Source of the DNA: Apostichopus japonicus
Taxonomy: Eukaryota > Echinodermata > Holothuroidea > Aspidochirotida > Stichopodidae
Direction: 5' to 3'
DNA length: 64,000 bases
Assembly: GCF_037975245.1 (NCBI RefSeq)
Contig: NC_092577.1
Span: forward strand, 35,394,898 to 35,458,897
Positions 24,244 through 36,155 of this stretch are shown one piece after another. Position 1 is the first letter of the stretch, and each line of letters opens with the position of its first letter. The notes beneath the pieces are model-generated. The model was not told the DNA's origin, searched no databases, and saw only the letters and a program-made list of their open reading frames with translations. Made by a program: the position numbers and the translations under genes.

Positions 24244-25056
24244 AGCAGCATTTTGCGTTAGGTCGCTTTTTTCCACCTTTTTAACATGTGCATCGATTTT
24301 TTTAGATGTATCAATCATAAAACAGCAAACTAAGATACCATCCAAGTTTCACCCTGCCAAGAGCGTTAATTAGCGAGTAATTAACGATTTATGTCGATAA
24401 CGAGTAAAAGTGTCCTCGACAAAGTTTTCATATCTCCAAATCCACTAGTTTGAATTCCACCAATCAGTGAATAGTATGTTTATTCATGAGCATTTTGCGT
24501 TTGGTCGCCGTTTTCTACTTTTTTGACATGTCCATCGAGTTTCTTACATACATCAAATCACAAAACAGCAAATTAAGATATTAGCCAAGTTTTTCCCTGC
24601 CAAAAACGTTAATTGGCGAGTATTCCACATACAAAATTAATCGCATTCAGTTCCCAAACCCACTAGTTTGAATTCAACCAATCAGAGATGCTGGTTTAGT
24701 TATGAGCCGTGGCTAAAAATAGATTCAAGACTTTGCGTTGGTACAACCAGGGAGTTGTGATGCAACTGCCTGGTACAACTGCCATATAGACTGTACACAA
24801 ATCAAGCGTGGTGTTATATTACGTATCTGTCAATGACGTTCGTAGTGTTTAAATATTCATATTATGGGCGAGGTTTATTGGGTTCCCAACGGAAAATATC
24901 TTGGAGAACAACAAAGTTGAAAGTTGCAATTTTTTCGACTTTTATGCCACCATTTGAAGTAAAATATAAATAGATAAGCTAGTTATGTATGTCGTTATGG
25001 CATAGTGGAGTCAGTGAGGTTGAGAAAAATCATAGAAAAGGACGCAAAATGCTGCT
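24244..25056. mobile_element. TTAA-flanked MITE (piggyBac-like), 813 bp
   Basis: Inverted termini AGCAGCATTTTGCGT and its complement ACGCAAAATGCTGCT are bordered by TTAA on both sides (24240-24243 and 25057-25060). Inside, a ~240-bp block starting AGCATTTTGCGTTAGGTCGC is repeated from about 24489 (AGCATTTTGCGTTTGGTCGC), so the left end has been duplicated tandemly. No coding capacity. The TTAA duplication points to piggyBac, but the termini do not show the usual CCC start, so the superfamily is an inference. Confidence 0.65.
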
Positions 25057-25482
25057 TTAATGCACTAAATGGAATTTGGATGTAAACCAAATTATTTTCA
25101 AATCTAGTAACTCTCTGACTTGTTGGATTTTGTTAATAGGCTGCATTTTCTTTGTGAGAGAATAAGACACTGATTGAGACAATATCTAAGTAGTACTCAT
25201 GCCATGAATCACCAATTGCGAAACAAAAACCCCCAGTAAGTAGTCAAAGAGTACTGACTGAATATCCACTGAGTACCCAATAAGTACCAACTGAGTACGC
25301 ACTGAGTACCACAATGTGCATGATATAAGAATGTCTATCAGTACTAGAGAAGACCCTTGTACATCAGCGTTTTGTTCTTGCACAGAATCAGCATGGTGTA
25401 AGTCAGAAACTGCAAAAGTTTCAACCTGTGAAATGGACTTGTAGTAAGTTTATAAAGTTTAATAAAGTTACTTGACATAACT

Positions 25483-28400
25483 CTAAACAAAATAATAACT
25501 GGCAGTGACTACTACAACCAGACCTTCGAAATTTGCAGGAGTTATTTCCAATTGCAATTTTTTAAGAATATTTTCCCTTTTCTAACAAATTGTCTGAGTA
25601 TAATCAATAATACCCTTACTCACCAAAACCTGAAATCACTGGTCAATGATGTTTCAAAGAGATGTTGTGACAGGACAATGAGGATGCTCTTAGACAACGC
25701 CAAGGCAACAGGCATGACATCTGCATCTGTGCCCTTCATGTGAATGACAGTTAAGTTTAGAAGCACTCCTAAAAGGCCACTGGAAGAAATAAAAAAACAC
25801 AAATAATGAACATATTGTCCGGTGCTGTGACCGAGTGGATAAAGGCGGTGATATTTGAAGCAATGAGGCTTAAGCCATCGGGAGGTTCTGGGTTTAATAC
25901 CCCACCGGGTCATAGTAAGGTGGGTTTTTCATCCAAGAGCAATCTACGGTTTTCCCATCTGAAATGACTTTCTAAATTGGAAAGATTCCAAATTTGAATT
26001 GACTTGTTGAACTCCCAATGGACAACTATAATAAAGGTGAAAGGAGACATTTTTAAAATCAAACGCTCATCTTTCCCACTCGAACCAATGAACCGCACAC
26101 TTGAGGAAAATAAAATTGATACAAGAACGTACTAAAGATCACAAATCGACGAAGTGACTTAATATGCCATTTGCCGTCTATAGGAGCTTGTCTGATTGCT
26201 AAACATCCTACACTCTTCCATTCTAGATAATCAGAAAAAACAAAGATATCAGAAAAACAAAAGATAGCGAAAGGGAAAGAAGGGTACCTCAGAATACAAC
26301 CCACGTAAAATTTCATGCTGTACCAATTGGTGAAGTAAAAGGCATCTGTTAAATCTCCTGAAAAACACAAAGGAATACATATAGAGATACTGTGAGAGCA
26401 GACACAGCCGACACGTTGCTGACTCAGACTTAAAAAATCTAGGCTATATTACTGCTTAAAATGCCAGTAGACTTTGCTGTTTAACATTGGGGGGAAAAAA
26501 GGCACTAGCAGTTTTCTACCAGTAAACATTAACAACATATTAATCACATCTGGTAACAATTGTCAGTCAAAACATTTGAATGATTTTCCAAGCTCCATAT
26601 TACTGCTTATTATCAGCAAATATTATATGTATATACAGACTTGAAAACTTGATAAAACCTGACAATCTCACCAAGTAAAAAGCTTCCAGGAGTAAATATT
26701 ACCACACTGATGAGATATTGATATAGAAGGCAATCCACATCACTGAGAATAAAGAAAAATGAAGGTAAGGCCACGAAGGAATGCAATAACAGGGATGTAA
26801 AAAGTAAATAGAAATACTATGTATGAGAGCATTGTGCTCAAGTGGTTTAAGGCAATGGACTTGTGATCTAAGGATTGCAGGTTCAAGTCCTGGCTTTGGG
26901 CAAGGACACTATATCTCCATTGCTTCTCTTCACCAAGGTGTATAAATAGACACAGATATGTGAAACACTGTAATAACCCATGAACATCTGTTTGAATTGT
27001 GCACACTTGGGTGTGACAAGTTGTAAAGTCATGTGAGAAGGGCCCTGGACTTTTGACAAGACTGTTAGAGGAGGTTTAATGGTTCCACACGAATTGCTAA
27101 ATTATATGTAATGAATTGTTCCATGAAGTCATGTTGGACAAATCTACCCATCCCTCCCTCCCCCTCCCTCCCCCTCCCTCCCCCTCCCTCCCCACCTCAC
27201 TAGAAACTGGGAGAGCAAAATTTGTCCTTCTTTTCTCATCTCTAATATCTTATTTAAAGGAGTTATGTTAAAGCAACAGGTCTTGAGTAGCTCCTCAACC
27301 CCCCCCCCCCCTTTTCCTCTTCCTCAGACACAAATCAGTAATGGATCATTTGACCCTTTTATATATGACCATGCTGGAACCCAGTGGCAGAGCATCCATA
27401 CAGTCAGAGGGGACGGACTCAAATGGACTGCTGGCGCCCTTTTCAGCTTTTTCCACTTTTTACATATTCGCGATTATTGACTTTTTTATTGCTCTCTCAA
27501 ATACCTATTGACATTTGTCACATTTTGTTGGGGTAATTTTCTGACAAAATGGCGATGACACCTATTTATTCTTTGTTTATCTGCAAATTAGCAAGGCCCG
27601 GAAAGGGTCATTTCCGGCGATCTATCTTTACTCAAAAAATTCTGTACCCCCTGTGCCAACCTGTGGTGGCGCTCCGCTTAGAGAGTGTCAAAAGCGCCCC
27701 TACAGACCATTCTCGCCCCCCCTGACCAATACCCCTAGCTCTGCCACTGCTGGAACCCAGTAATATCTTGCAACTCCTGTCTCACCAATCAGAAACTCTG
27801 ATTGGTTCCCCTTGTACTGTAGGAATACAACTAACCTGAATGATGCAGGCTTCAGCCATTTCTGAGATAGAATCAGTAAAACAGTGGACACAATATGAGT
27901 CATCATCCAGCTGTACCCGCTCGAGAGATTCTTGGAAGATGGAGTAATAAAGAGGTCAAATATTAACAGGAACACACACAATTTATTAATTTTATTGATT
28001 GGAGAAAAACAGGAATGTTGCTATAGAAATACCTATTTATTCAAATTAGGTTTAAATGTTAAAAATAACACTCTCTTTCAATATACTGTACATGTTGCTT
28101 CACTAAAAGGTGAAATTTTAACTTGAAAAAAAAAAATTTTTAGGGCAAGTACTCTGAATGGCGCTATTTCCTTTTTCGGCATGCACCTGGTGTAAACTTT
28201 ATTTAAAATTTTTAGAATGAAATTCTCAGTCAATGTAAAGGGACTACATTGTAAGTGACAGAATCAAAACGAGGCATCTTTTCTCATGGTGACAAGATTC
28301 AGCTTGTTAAGTGCATTTTGCTTTGTAGATTGGAAAAGTGCACTAGTTAGTCTGATAGTGTCACTATGGCAACAGTATAAACACAGATGGTTTCTAAAAG

Positions 28401-31400
28401 TACAATGATCATCCTTCAGTTCAACAGAAAATGTTTGTGTTCAATTTTCATAAATTTCTTGGACATATTTAGCAAAATTTGGGGTGACTGTACCATGACA
28501 TAAACTGACATATTGACTTAGGGCCTACAGTATTAAAGGATTTTGAACACCAAAACAGAATCAAAACATCACAAAAATTAATAAAAAATATCGCTCCACG
28601 ACCTGCCCCGTTTCTCTGCTCCATATATCGGTATATGCCTATATTGTATATCCGATTCAGACGTTTAACAATGTTAACTGATGTATTTACACCTTTAATA
28701 CATTTAAAAGCTCATTATGCATTCCATATTAACTATCATCAAATTAATCTTGTAATTATACAATTGTGTAGTAAATAATCACGAAATCATGATGATGCAC
28801 TGTTTTGCCAAAAGTTGGTGTAGCCTGCATTTTTTTCCTTCTGTTTTACCAAAAAAAGTAAAGAAAAGAATTTGGAAAGAGAGTAGTGTCAGTAGTTGGT
28901 ACGTTTGTTTTTATAATGGAATGAATAAATAGACCTTAACATACTCTTACTTGTTTGCCACTGTTGGCAAATTGAAAGAGTGTAGTGTCAGGAGTTGGTA
29001 TGTTTGTTTTTATAATGGAATGAATAAATAGACCTTAACATACTCTTACTTGTTTGCCACTGTTGTCAAATTTAAAGAGTGTAGTGTCAGGAGTTGGTAT
29101 GTTTGTTTTTATAATGGAATGAATAAATAGACCTTAACATACTCTTACTTGTTTGCCACTGTTGTCAAATTTAAAGAGTGTAGTGTCAGGAGTTGGTATG
29201 TTTGTTTTTATAATGGAATGAATAAATAGACCTTAACATACTCTTACTTGTTTGCCACTGTTGGCAAATTTAAAGAGTGTAGTGTCAGGAGTTGGTATGT
29301 TTGTGTTGGTACTTTTGTGTTTATAATGGAAATGCATAATGAGACCTCACAGTAAACTTACTTGTTCGCCACTGTTGGCAAGCGAATAGGCTGCTACAAG
29401 AACCATAATTGCACTGGAAAAGAAAACATAAAAGGAAACAAGAAAACGATAAACAGAGAAATGTATTAATTAATGTATTAGAACATGTAACAGTACATTA
29501 TCTCATTGAAATTAAATCCACAAAAGAAGTCAAACAGGTATTTAATGTTAACAAACTTTCAACGTTGTGTTTGTATTAAGTAACTATTGCACATTTTTTC
29601 AATACATATTTGGAATTTACGATTAAATTGAATCTTTTTGTCTTCATCTAATTAAATTGTCAAACAATTAAACAGAAATATATTATGGGAGGGCTCTATT
29701 AGACAAGCCCTCTGGGTTTTTTGGAGTGCTTACTTTCAACAAATTTCCCTGTTGTTGATATGTTTTGTCACTTAGTTAACTTCTCTGTATTTATATTGTG
29801 AAGAAACAAATAAAGGAAATGAAATGAAACATTAAAAATAAAAAAATAAAAATAATAATGAAAAAAAAAAAAAAAATGAACTTTAATATATGGAAGAAGA
29901 ATGGATAATTCATAGCTACCTTATAACTACTGCAGCATTGCCCAGTCTCTTCGTTTGAGTTGTTTGGAACACGTAAACTAACACATCAACCGTATTCTGA
30001 AGAGCAATAAATGCTGGAATGGGCTGAAAAAGAAAAATATCACCAAAGGATAATTCTATGGCTGATGGTGACTGCTTTATAAAAGTGCAGGAATTTCTTT
30101 GAACAAACCCACATTATCATAGAATTTGGTTTATTTTATATATGCATCTGTTTTATTTTTATTTATTATTATTTATTTTCATTAAGGCATCTTGCAACAG
30201 CATGGTGAATGATGTCATCACTGAAATTCACTTGAAAATGTTTTGTTTTCCTTTATGTATCTTCTTCACTGAGAAACACAGATTTTGTTTTAACAGTTTC
30301 TTTCTTGGAGAAATTCTTACTACAGAAATATTGACAGCTATTAAAGCAAACTTTCCAAATGTTTTACAATTCAAGGATAAATCAATAAAAAGATTAAAAC
30401 AGAAAAGGAAAGCTACTGACGAACATTTTACCGTGATGGCCATCACAGATCACATACTGTGATGCACTCCTAGGAAGAATCCAGGATTTAACCCCTCAAA
30501 ACATACAATCAATCAATCATGTTTAGAACAAGGAACTATATATTGATATCAGGTTTTCACCACATATTTTTTTTTTCATTTTTCTCTTTAAGATATAACT
30601 GAGACAGATTGTTTGCAATATCCCTTTAAAGTATCTTCTTGCATTATTTAGTCCACAATTTTTACCAATCCTACCCAGGTGGTTTTAATCAAAATGAGAT
30701 TGCTTAAATTGTTCTAACCAAGACACACACCTCCTAGTCGGATTTCAATCAAAGGCTTTGAAGAAGATCCTGCTAGGATCGAAACGTCAGGCCAACTTAC
30801 TTTTACACATTAATATATATCCAGTCATAACATTTCGCTTTTGGTTTGAAGGATCACTTTTATATCCGCCAATTTTGTGCATTAATTAGATTAATTAGTT
30901 TCTTAGGATACTTACAAGAATTGACAGAGCTTTTGATCCTGAGAAGATACTGATGATGAAGAAGAAGACACCATGACACCATTTCAAAATCTCTCTCCTG
31001 ACAGGACAAAGGGAAGGAAGAAAAGCAATAAAAACAAGGCAATTGCAGCATAATTGTTTCATCTTGTATTGAGTAGCAACATGTTATGCAACATGACCAA
31101 AATTGCCACAGAAATGCAATTATTATTGTATACAGGTTACATTTCACTATAAGTTTCTTGAAGATGCTGTAGACACATGGCATTATTTACCTCAAAATGC
31201 TGTTTGCAAGTAAAATGTCGCCACTGCATACACTAAATTATTAGGGAAGGCTCGCAAATTTAACGGCGGCGATGATCGAAGGCCCAGCCAGCAGCACACC
31301 ACTGCTCATTATGCAGCCTGCATATCGCTCACGCTTGAGTGCACACACCCACGGTAACTCCGTGAAAGTAATGAGCATTGAGCTCCCAACACAGAAGCGC

Positions 31401-34400
31401 TGCTATTGTTTGTAAACAAACGCGGTACTTGCCTTTTCCTGGTCTGTGGTTTTTACGTAACAATGGCACTCTGACCACAGTAGAAGGAGATTTATTTCAA
31501 GAACGAGTTGAAATCTTCATGAACTATTTTCGTATCGAATGTTTCAAAAATACTTTCAGACTTCTTTTCCTGTACAAAGTATTTTCATTCTCTAACACTG
31601 ATCCATCTCTCTTTTCTCTACTCGAACAGTAAGTTGGTACACCTTTCAAATTTTACGAAAGATCGAGCAAAATACTTTCGAAAAATTCACGCGAAAACTG
31701 GCATAACGCGCTAAATGCAACAAATGTCATGTAAACAAGGCTCTAGTACACCCATTTATGAATAAACCATACGACCACATCTGCTGTTAAGCGGGGGAAA
31801 AAGAAAGTATTTTCTAGAATTTCCACAAAAAAAAGAAAAAATACTTATCCTACCATAGTTAAGAGTATAGTACATAGCCTAACCACTTCGTCGGTTACGG
31901 ATCTCACGTAACAACAAAAACACAACTTATTGTACTTTGCGAAGTTGACGTTTTCTACAAGGACATGGAAACAATATTGAGCATAGAGAAATTAACAATT
32001 GTGTACGAACAGTAAGTTGGTACACCTTTCAAATTTTACGAAAGATCGAGCAAAATACTTTCGAAAAATTCACGCGAAACTGGCATATCGTGCTAAATGC
32101 AACAAATGTCATGTAAACAAGGCTCTAGTACACCCATTTATGAATAAACCATACGACCACATCTGCTGTTAAGCGGGGGAAAAAGAAAGTATTTTCTAGA
32201 ATATCCACACAAAAAAGGAAAAATAATTATCCTACCATAGTTAAGAGTATTGTACATAGCCTAACCACTTCGTCGGTTACGGATCTCACGTAACAACAAA
32301 AACACAACTTATTGTATTTTGCGAAGTTGACGTTTTCTACAAGGACATGGAAAAAATATTGAGCATTTAGTTAATCATGCCAAGTGGCCTAAAACATGGG
32401 ATTGCAAGGTTTACTTTGATAAAGATGGCCATACTGTAGCTATTGGGGCCTTGATATCGTGCTATGTCTGTATGGTATAGACTGTGCCTCGTGTATCACG
32501 GGGAACAGATTGTTTTGTTCATGCGGATGAGTCGGTTAGCTTGAGGTGTGTTTTATATACATCCATGGTTTTACTTTGTTACGGGGATATAAATTTTCTT
32601 GAACGTCTAAGATAATATTTCGCATAACTTTACCGATCCTTTACTAACTGACCTAATTAATTCTAGAGTGGAGTCAAAATAGTTTACTCCATGAAAAGTT
32701 TTTTGGAAACGTGCCAAAAATGTTAACCAACAGGTGTTAGACAGGGGGTTGTTTGGCAATTAAGGTACCTGGGAAAATCCGCAGCACATGTACAGTAGCC
32801 TACCGTGATATTTAAGTAGGGGTAAACACTGCAGTTAACTTGTAGACTGATGTACGTATAAAGCACGCTGTTTATTGTTAGGCAGTCTAGAAACGGGGCT
32901 TTGCCGAACGTAGTTTGTTTCATATTATCGTCAGTTTTGTAAGTTAAACTTTTTAAAGATTGTAAGACAGGTTAAATCTCTTTTCATTTTATCACATAAT
33001 ATAGCTACTCTAACTTGTCTCTAACAGCAGACTGTTATTTTTGCCTGGCTCTGATGAAATACTACTATCTCAAGTAACGTTGGCAAGTTGCCAAGAAATA
33101 AATGTCACGCAATGTCACACAATTGTGTAGTAACTCAATGCTGTTACAGTAGCCTATATGTAGTAGCTTTATTAATAAACAATTCTCCAACCTGCAGAGA
33201 AAATTCTATAACCCTTTTGTGTACATCCTGGACGAAAGTGACCAGTTCATTGTCTGGTCTTCTTTTGTGCATAAGAGGCTTAATTTGTGGTCTCATAGTC
33301 AAGTGCATACAACTGTCCACCGACTCTTGGAAGGCAGGAAATGTGTGCGTTCAAGCATGACTCATTACCAGCTGGTTGCTGTGCTCATTACACTGGCTAG
33401 CAACGGTTGGGCCTTCGATCATCGCCGGTTAAATTTGCGAGCCTTCCCTTATGTGATACAGCAAACGGTTGTATTTATATCTTATAAAAAACAAAACATT
33501 TGGAAAGTATGAAAAATGAATGATTTGTCAACTTTGGAACTGAAATACAAGTGCCTTAAAAAGGACAAACTCTGCTAAAAATGTGACCAGATACTGTAAT
33601 ATGCGCAGACTTGCGGCAGAGTGTGTACAAGTACATGGAAAAGTTGATGTGTAGATCAGGTTTTCCCTAACTTTATGCCCCCACGAACCCCCTGTGGATA
33701 ATCAGAGTTGTCCACGAACCCCTAACTTTTCGAGACACGATCTGAATCATTATTATAATATAATACATATAACAGTGCTTCGTAAAAGATCAAGTTCATA
33801 GTGTAATATTGTAATGAAGAAAACTGTCTGTTTCATAATCCAGTTATTTATCACATGCACAGTACGGTACTACTATGGCAACATATGTGTATGGAACGCG
33901 AAAAGAGTTTGTCAATAGGTACGACTGTTGTACATTACTAAATATTTCAGATTTTCGTTCAACAGAAAGTACTCTAGTTTGACTTTCAGAAACGTCTCAC
34001 GAACCCCCTGGGATGGACTCACGCACCCCCTGGGGTTCATGCACCCCAGTTAGGGAACCCCTGCTCTAGATGAAAGCTGCTTCTAATAGCTGCTTTTGGT
34101 GTTGAGTTGCAACTTGTCCATATTCTGATCAAACCATGTGATATTCAAACATCACCAGCTAGCTAAACCCATACCTATGGATAACTCTAGATAAGAATTA
34201 CAGTACAAACTACTTTAGCTATATATACAACAAAACTTAACTTATAAAAAGTGATTACTTATATATTAGCTAACACCACCTGCAACTGTTTGAAATTGAT
34301 GCCAAATTCCATAATTTCTGATGCAAAGTTTGGTTTCAACACCAAATTTGCAGAAAATATGTTAAGCAACCTTATCTTGAAATATATTTGCTGAATTTGG

Positions 34401-36155
34401 TAGTCCTGGACTAAGTATTTGAAAAAAAACCTCTTTTTATAATTCATATGTAAATATCTGATCTCGAAAAGAAAAAAAAAAAACAGTTGGAGGAAAAAAA
34501 ATAAAGAGAAGCAAAGAGACATGTTATTGTTCATTTAATTGTCAGAGTATGATTCCTATAAGCTCAACAGGAGTTGCAGTTAATTAAATATTCTATTTAA
34601 TATTCTGAAATCTACTGTACTTTGATCTGCTGTTGATCTGTAGAAAGTTGCATCCACTGCATATCAGCACCACCACCAATCCAAACGCTGTCTGCCATCC
34701 TTGGAATATTGTAGGAAAAGTAAACCTTAGTACTGAGAGGACATACTGAAGTGGAACAGAAAAAATGAAATTTCGAGTGAATTAATGCTGTTTTGAAATA
34801 ATGACTTGAAATTAGTTGAAATGCATGAAAATATTATTGCAGATAAAAATGAGGTAATATGCGATGGATATAGGTTTATTTATCTTTGAAAAACAACAAA
34901 ACATATAGGTCCCTACATATACATATAATAAAGAAATCCATGTATAGTCCAAAAGAAAATATTATTAGAAAAAAGCATATAAATAAGATATAATTGACAA
35001 ATATAATAATAATTGACAAATAAGGAGTATTGTTTTAGAAATTATATTGGAATTTTTGGTCCCCCTGGGACCTTTGTCAGCAAAACTTGGCAGTAGAATG
35101 AAAAGAACTAAATGTAACACAATGAAAGTAAGACGCTAGGTAAGTGTAAGTGGCATTGGTAGAATTAGAACCAAATAAACAATGACTATACAGGAAGCGG
35201 GTTAAGGAGCCAAGAACGGATTATATATATTTGTAAAACTGATAGTTGTTAAGGGTCTCAAGTCTTTGTTGAGGCTGGTGATGTGAGACTTAATACGAAA
35301 GATCGGTTTTTTAGTTTATGTTCAGTTGTGAGTTTGAAGTTCGAGGCAATTAAAATACATTTTAGGTATACGTTTGGTTGGTTGGCGTCTACCTTGGTGC
35401 AGAGTGCTCTATGTCTGGTGGACAGAGTGAAGTACAGGTGAGAATTAGTTGAGACTACTGGAACTTTGTTACTCAGAGTTTCAGACAACTATGTCTTGCA
35501 TATATTTTCCAAAATGACTTGTGCTTTCTACTGACCAGAAATAACATGTCATGCCATTTAAAAAATACCAAATCTTAGATATGTGGCGTATGGATCATGG
35601 CAGCGTTGTTATAAATAGTTTATGGTACTTTTTGACTGCATGATCATTAGTGAAAGCTTTGGCAGAGTACTGGGTCTGACTATTGCCATGAGTTTCTTTT
35701 AAATTTGGAACTGCTTTTTGCAATGTCTCTACGTTAAGTATTTCATCCTGATGCATGCATATAGTTTCTATTGAAAATGGGTTGCTAAGCTAGGCCTATT
35801 TATATTTTGCTTTCTTTCGCTATTGTTTTCATTTGTACCTAGCACCATCGAATTCTGTATTTTTACTTATCTTTTTTAAAGAAGACACAGGTAATATTCA
35901 ACTTCACAAGCTCTGGTTAACCGATGTATAGTGCGATATATTTGCTTGAATTTCAAGAAAAATTTCAAATGTAGTGGAATAGGTCCATACGATACAAGTT
36001 GTCGTTCAATTTGCAGAATGACTCTCACTATTGAATTCAAAATATCCACTGAGAAAAACTAATTTTCACACTGCTCAACATTATCTTACCTTGTTCGTTA
36101 TGCAAGTACCGACATAAAGGGCACAAAATATTGCTACAAATTGCCATGTTGCCAT
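25483..36155 (-). CDS. TMEM241: TMEM241 orthologue, SLC35-like Golgi nucleotide-sugar transporter family (10 exons)
   Basis: Exons 36155-36090, 34745-34621, 30997-30916, 30023-29920, 29413-29362, 27930-27836, 26742-26672, 26357-26288, 25779-25624 and 25576-25483 join in frame to about 304 residues (human 296). Exon 1 gives CALYVGTCITNK and exon 2 YVLSVLRFTFPTIFQGWQT, a near-exact match to the human YLTNKYVLSVLKFTYPTLFQGWQT region; later exons match SGSKALSIL, GYSWMMTHIVSTVLLILSQK and SDVDCLLYQYL. The family is a multi-span Golgi membrane carrier; TMEM241 has been linked to UDP-GlcNAc transport for mannose-6-phosphate tagging. The last junction is doubtful: a strong donor GTGAGTAAG gives a 47-nt intron to reach GLVVVVTASYYFV; otherwise translation stops at the TGA overlapping that donor. 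The gene is head to head with SLC50A1. Confidence 0.88.
25827..26095 (+). mobile_element. tRNA-derived SINE (Leu/Ser-like head) in TMEM241 intron 8
   Basis: Head resembles a long-variable-arm tRNA: box A-like TGACCGAGTGGATAAAGG and box B-like GGGTTTAATACCCCACC separated by typical spacing. A unique-looking body follows (CATCCAAGAGCAATCTACGG). The head is too mismatched to be a working tRNA gene. Confidence 0.6.
26824..27060 (+). mobile_element. tRNA-derived SINE, second family, in TMEM241 intron 6
   Basis: Head GTGCTCAAGTGGTTTAAGGC (box A) and GGTTCAAGTCC (perfect box B) with a degenerate anticodon region (GGACTTGTGATCTAAGG), followed by a body GGCAAGGACACTATATCTCC. No acceptor-stem pairing, so not a tRNA gene. 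Confidence 0.72.
27148..27194. repeat. C-rich (CCCTCCCT)n tract
   Basis: Pyrimidine repeat of CCCTCCCTCC units inside intron 6 of TMEM241. Confidence 0.9.
27382..27749. mobile_element. hAT-type MITE in TMEM241 intron 6, 368 bp
   Basis: Termini CAGTGGCAGAGC and GCTCTGCCACTG are perfect inverted repeats with a perfect 8-bp duplication CTGGAACC (27374-27381 and 27750-27757). The interior shares GGTCATTTCCGGCGATCT and TGTGGTGGCGCTCCGCTTAGA with the other hAT-type elements here, though its ends differ from theirs. Confidence 0.93.
28878..29300. repeat. 99-bp tandem array carrying copies of the TMEM241 exon 5 donor
   Basis: Four to five units of 99 bp, phased at about 28878, 28977, 29076, 29175 and 29274, in intron 5 directly beside exon 5. 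On the minus strand each unit holds GCCAACAGTGGCAAACAAG followed by TAAGAG (or a one-base variant), which matches the end of exon 5 and its splice donor (GCCAACAGTGGCGAACAA then GTAAGT at 29361). Confidence 0.9.
29685..29876 (+). mobile_element. Probable LINE 3' UTR remnant
   Basis: The GAGGGCTCTATTAGACAAGC start, the AAACAAATAAAGGAAATGAAATG-like end and the A-rich tail are of the type seen at 3' ends of invertebrate LINEs. No coding part remains. It lies in TMEM241 intron 4. Confidence 0.4.
30750..30800 (+). ncRNA. Degenerate hammerhead-ribozyme-like motif
   Basis: TTGAAGA, then a perfect 6-bp stem GATCCT/AGGATC with loop GCT, then GAAACGTC. This is the hammerhead core CUGANGA - stem II - GAAA with the first C changed to T. 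Such motifs are known in the terminal repeats of Penelope-like retroelements. Stems I and III were not verified. Confidence 0.4.
31244..33448. mobile_element. PIF/Harbinger-like non-autonomous element, 2.2 kb, in TMEM241 intron 2
   Basis: Inverted termini of about 44 bp (GGGAAGGCTCGCAAATTTAA inward on both sides, then GGCGATGATCGAAGGCCCA) differ at only a few bases. Both ends abut TTA (31241-31243 and 33449-33451), fitting the 3-bp TWA duplication of PIF/Harbinger. No transposase or Myb-like coding region was recognised inside. The interior contains a 383-bp tandem duplication. Confidence 0.82.
31623..32390. repeat. 383-bp tandem duplication inside the Harbinger-like element
   Basis: Copies beginning GAACAGTAAGTTGGTACACC at 31624 and 32007 share nearly all bases through GAAGTTGACGTTTTCTACAAGG, with a handful of differences, so this duplication is younger than most repeats in the window. 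Confidence 0.93.
33657..34063. mobile_element. hAT-type MITE in TMEM241 intron 2, 407 bp
   Basis: Ends CAGGTTTTCCCTAACT and AGTTAGGGAACCCCTG form an inverted pair with GAACCCC-rich subterminal repeats (CACGAACCCCCTG, CACCCCCTGGGGTTCATGC). Flanks GTGTAGAT and CTCTAGAT match at 6 of 8 positions, as expected of an older hAT insertion. Confidence 0.8.
35051..35082 (-). ncRNA. Second degenerate hammerhead-like motif
   Basis: On the minus strand: CTGACAAA, stem GGTCCC/GGGACC with loop AGG, then AAAAATT. The core is more decayed than at 30750 (GAAA has become AAAA). The surrounding text has the look of a retroelement end, but no coding part is left. It is in TMEM241 intron 1. Confidence 0.3.

Noticed and set aside
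33088-33512. Transposase gene of the Harbinger-like element
   Set aside because: Two overlapping frames of about 90 codons show no DDE or helix-turn-helix features.
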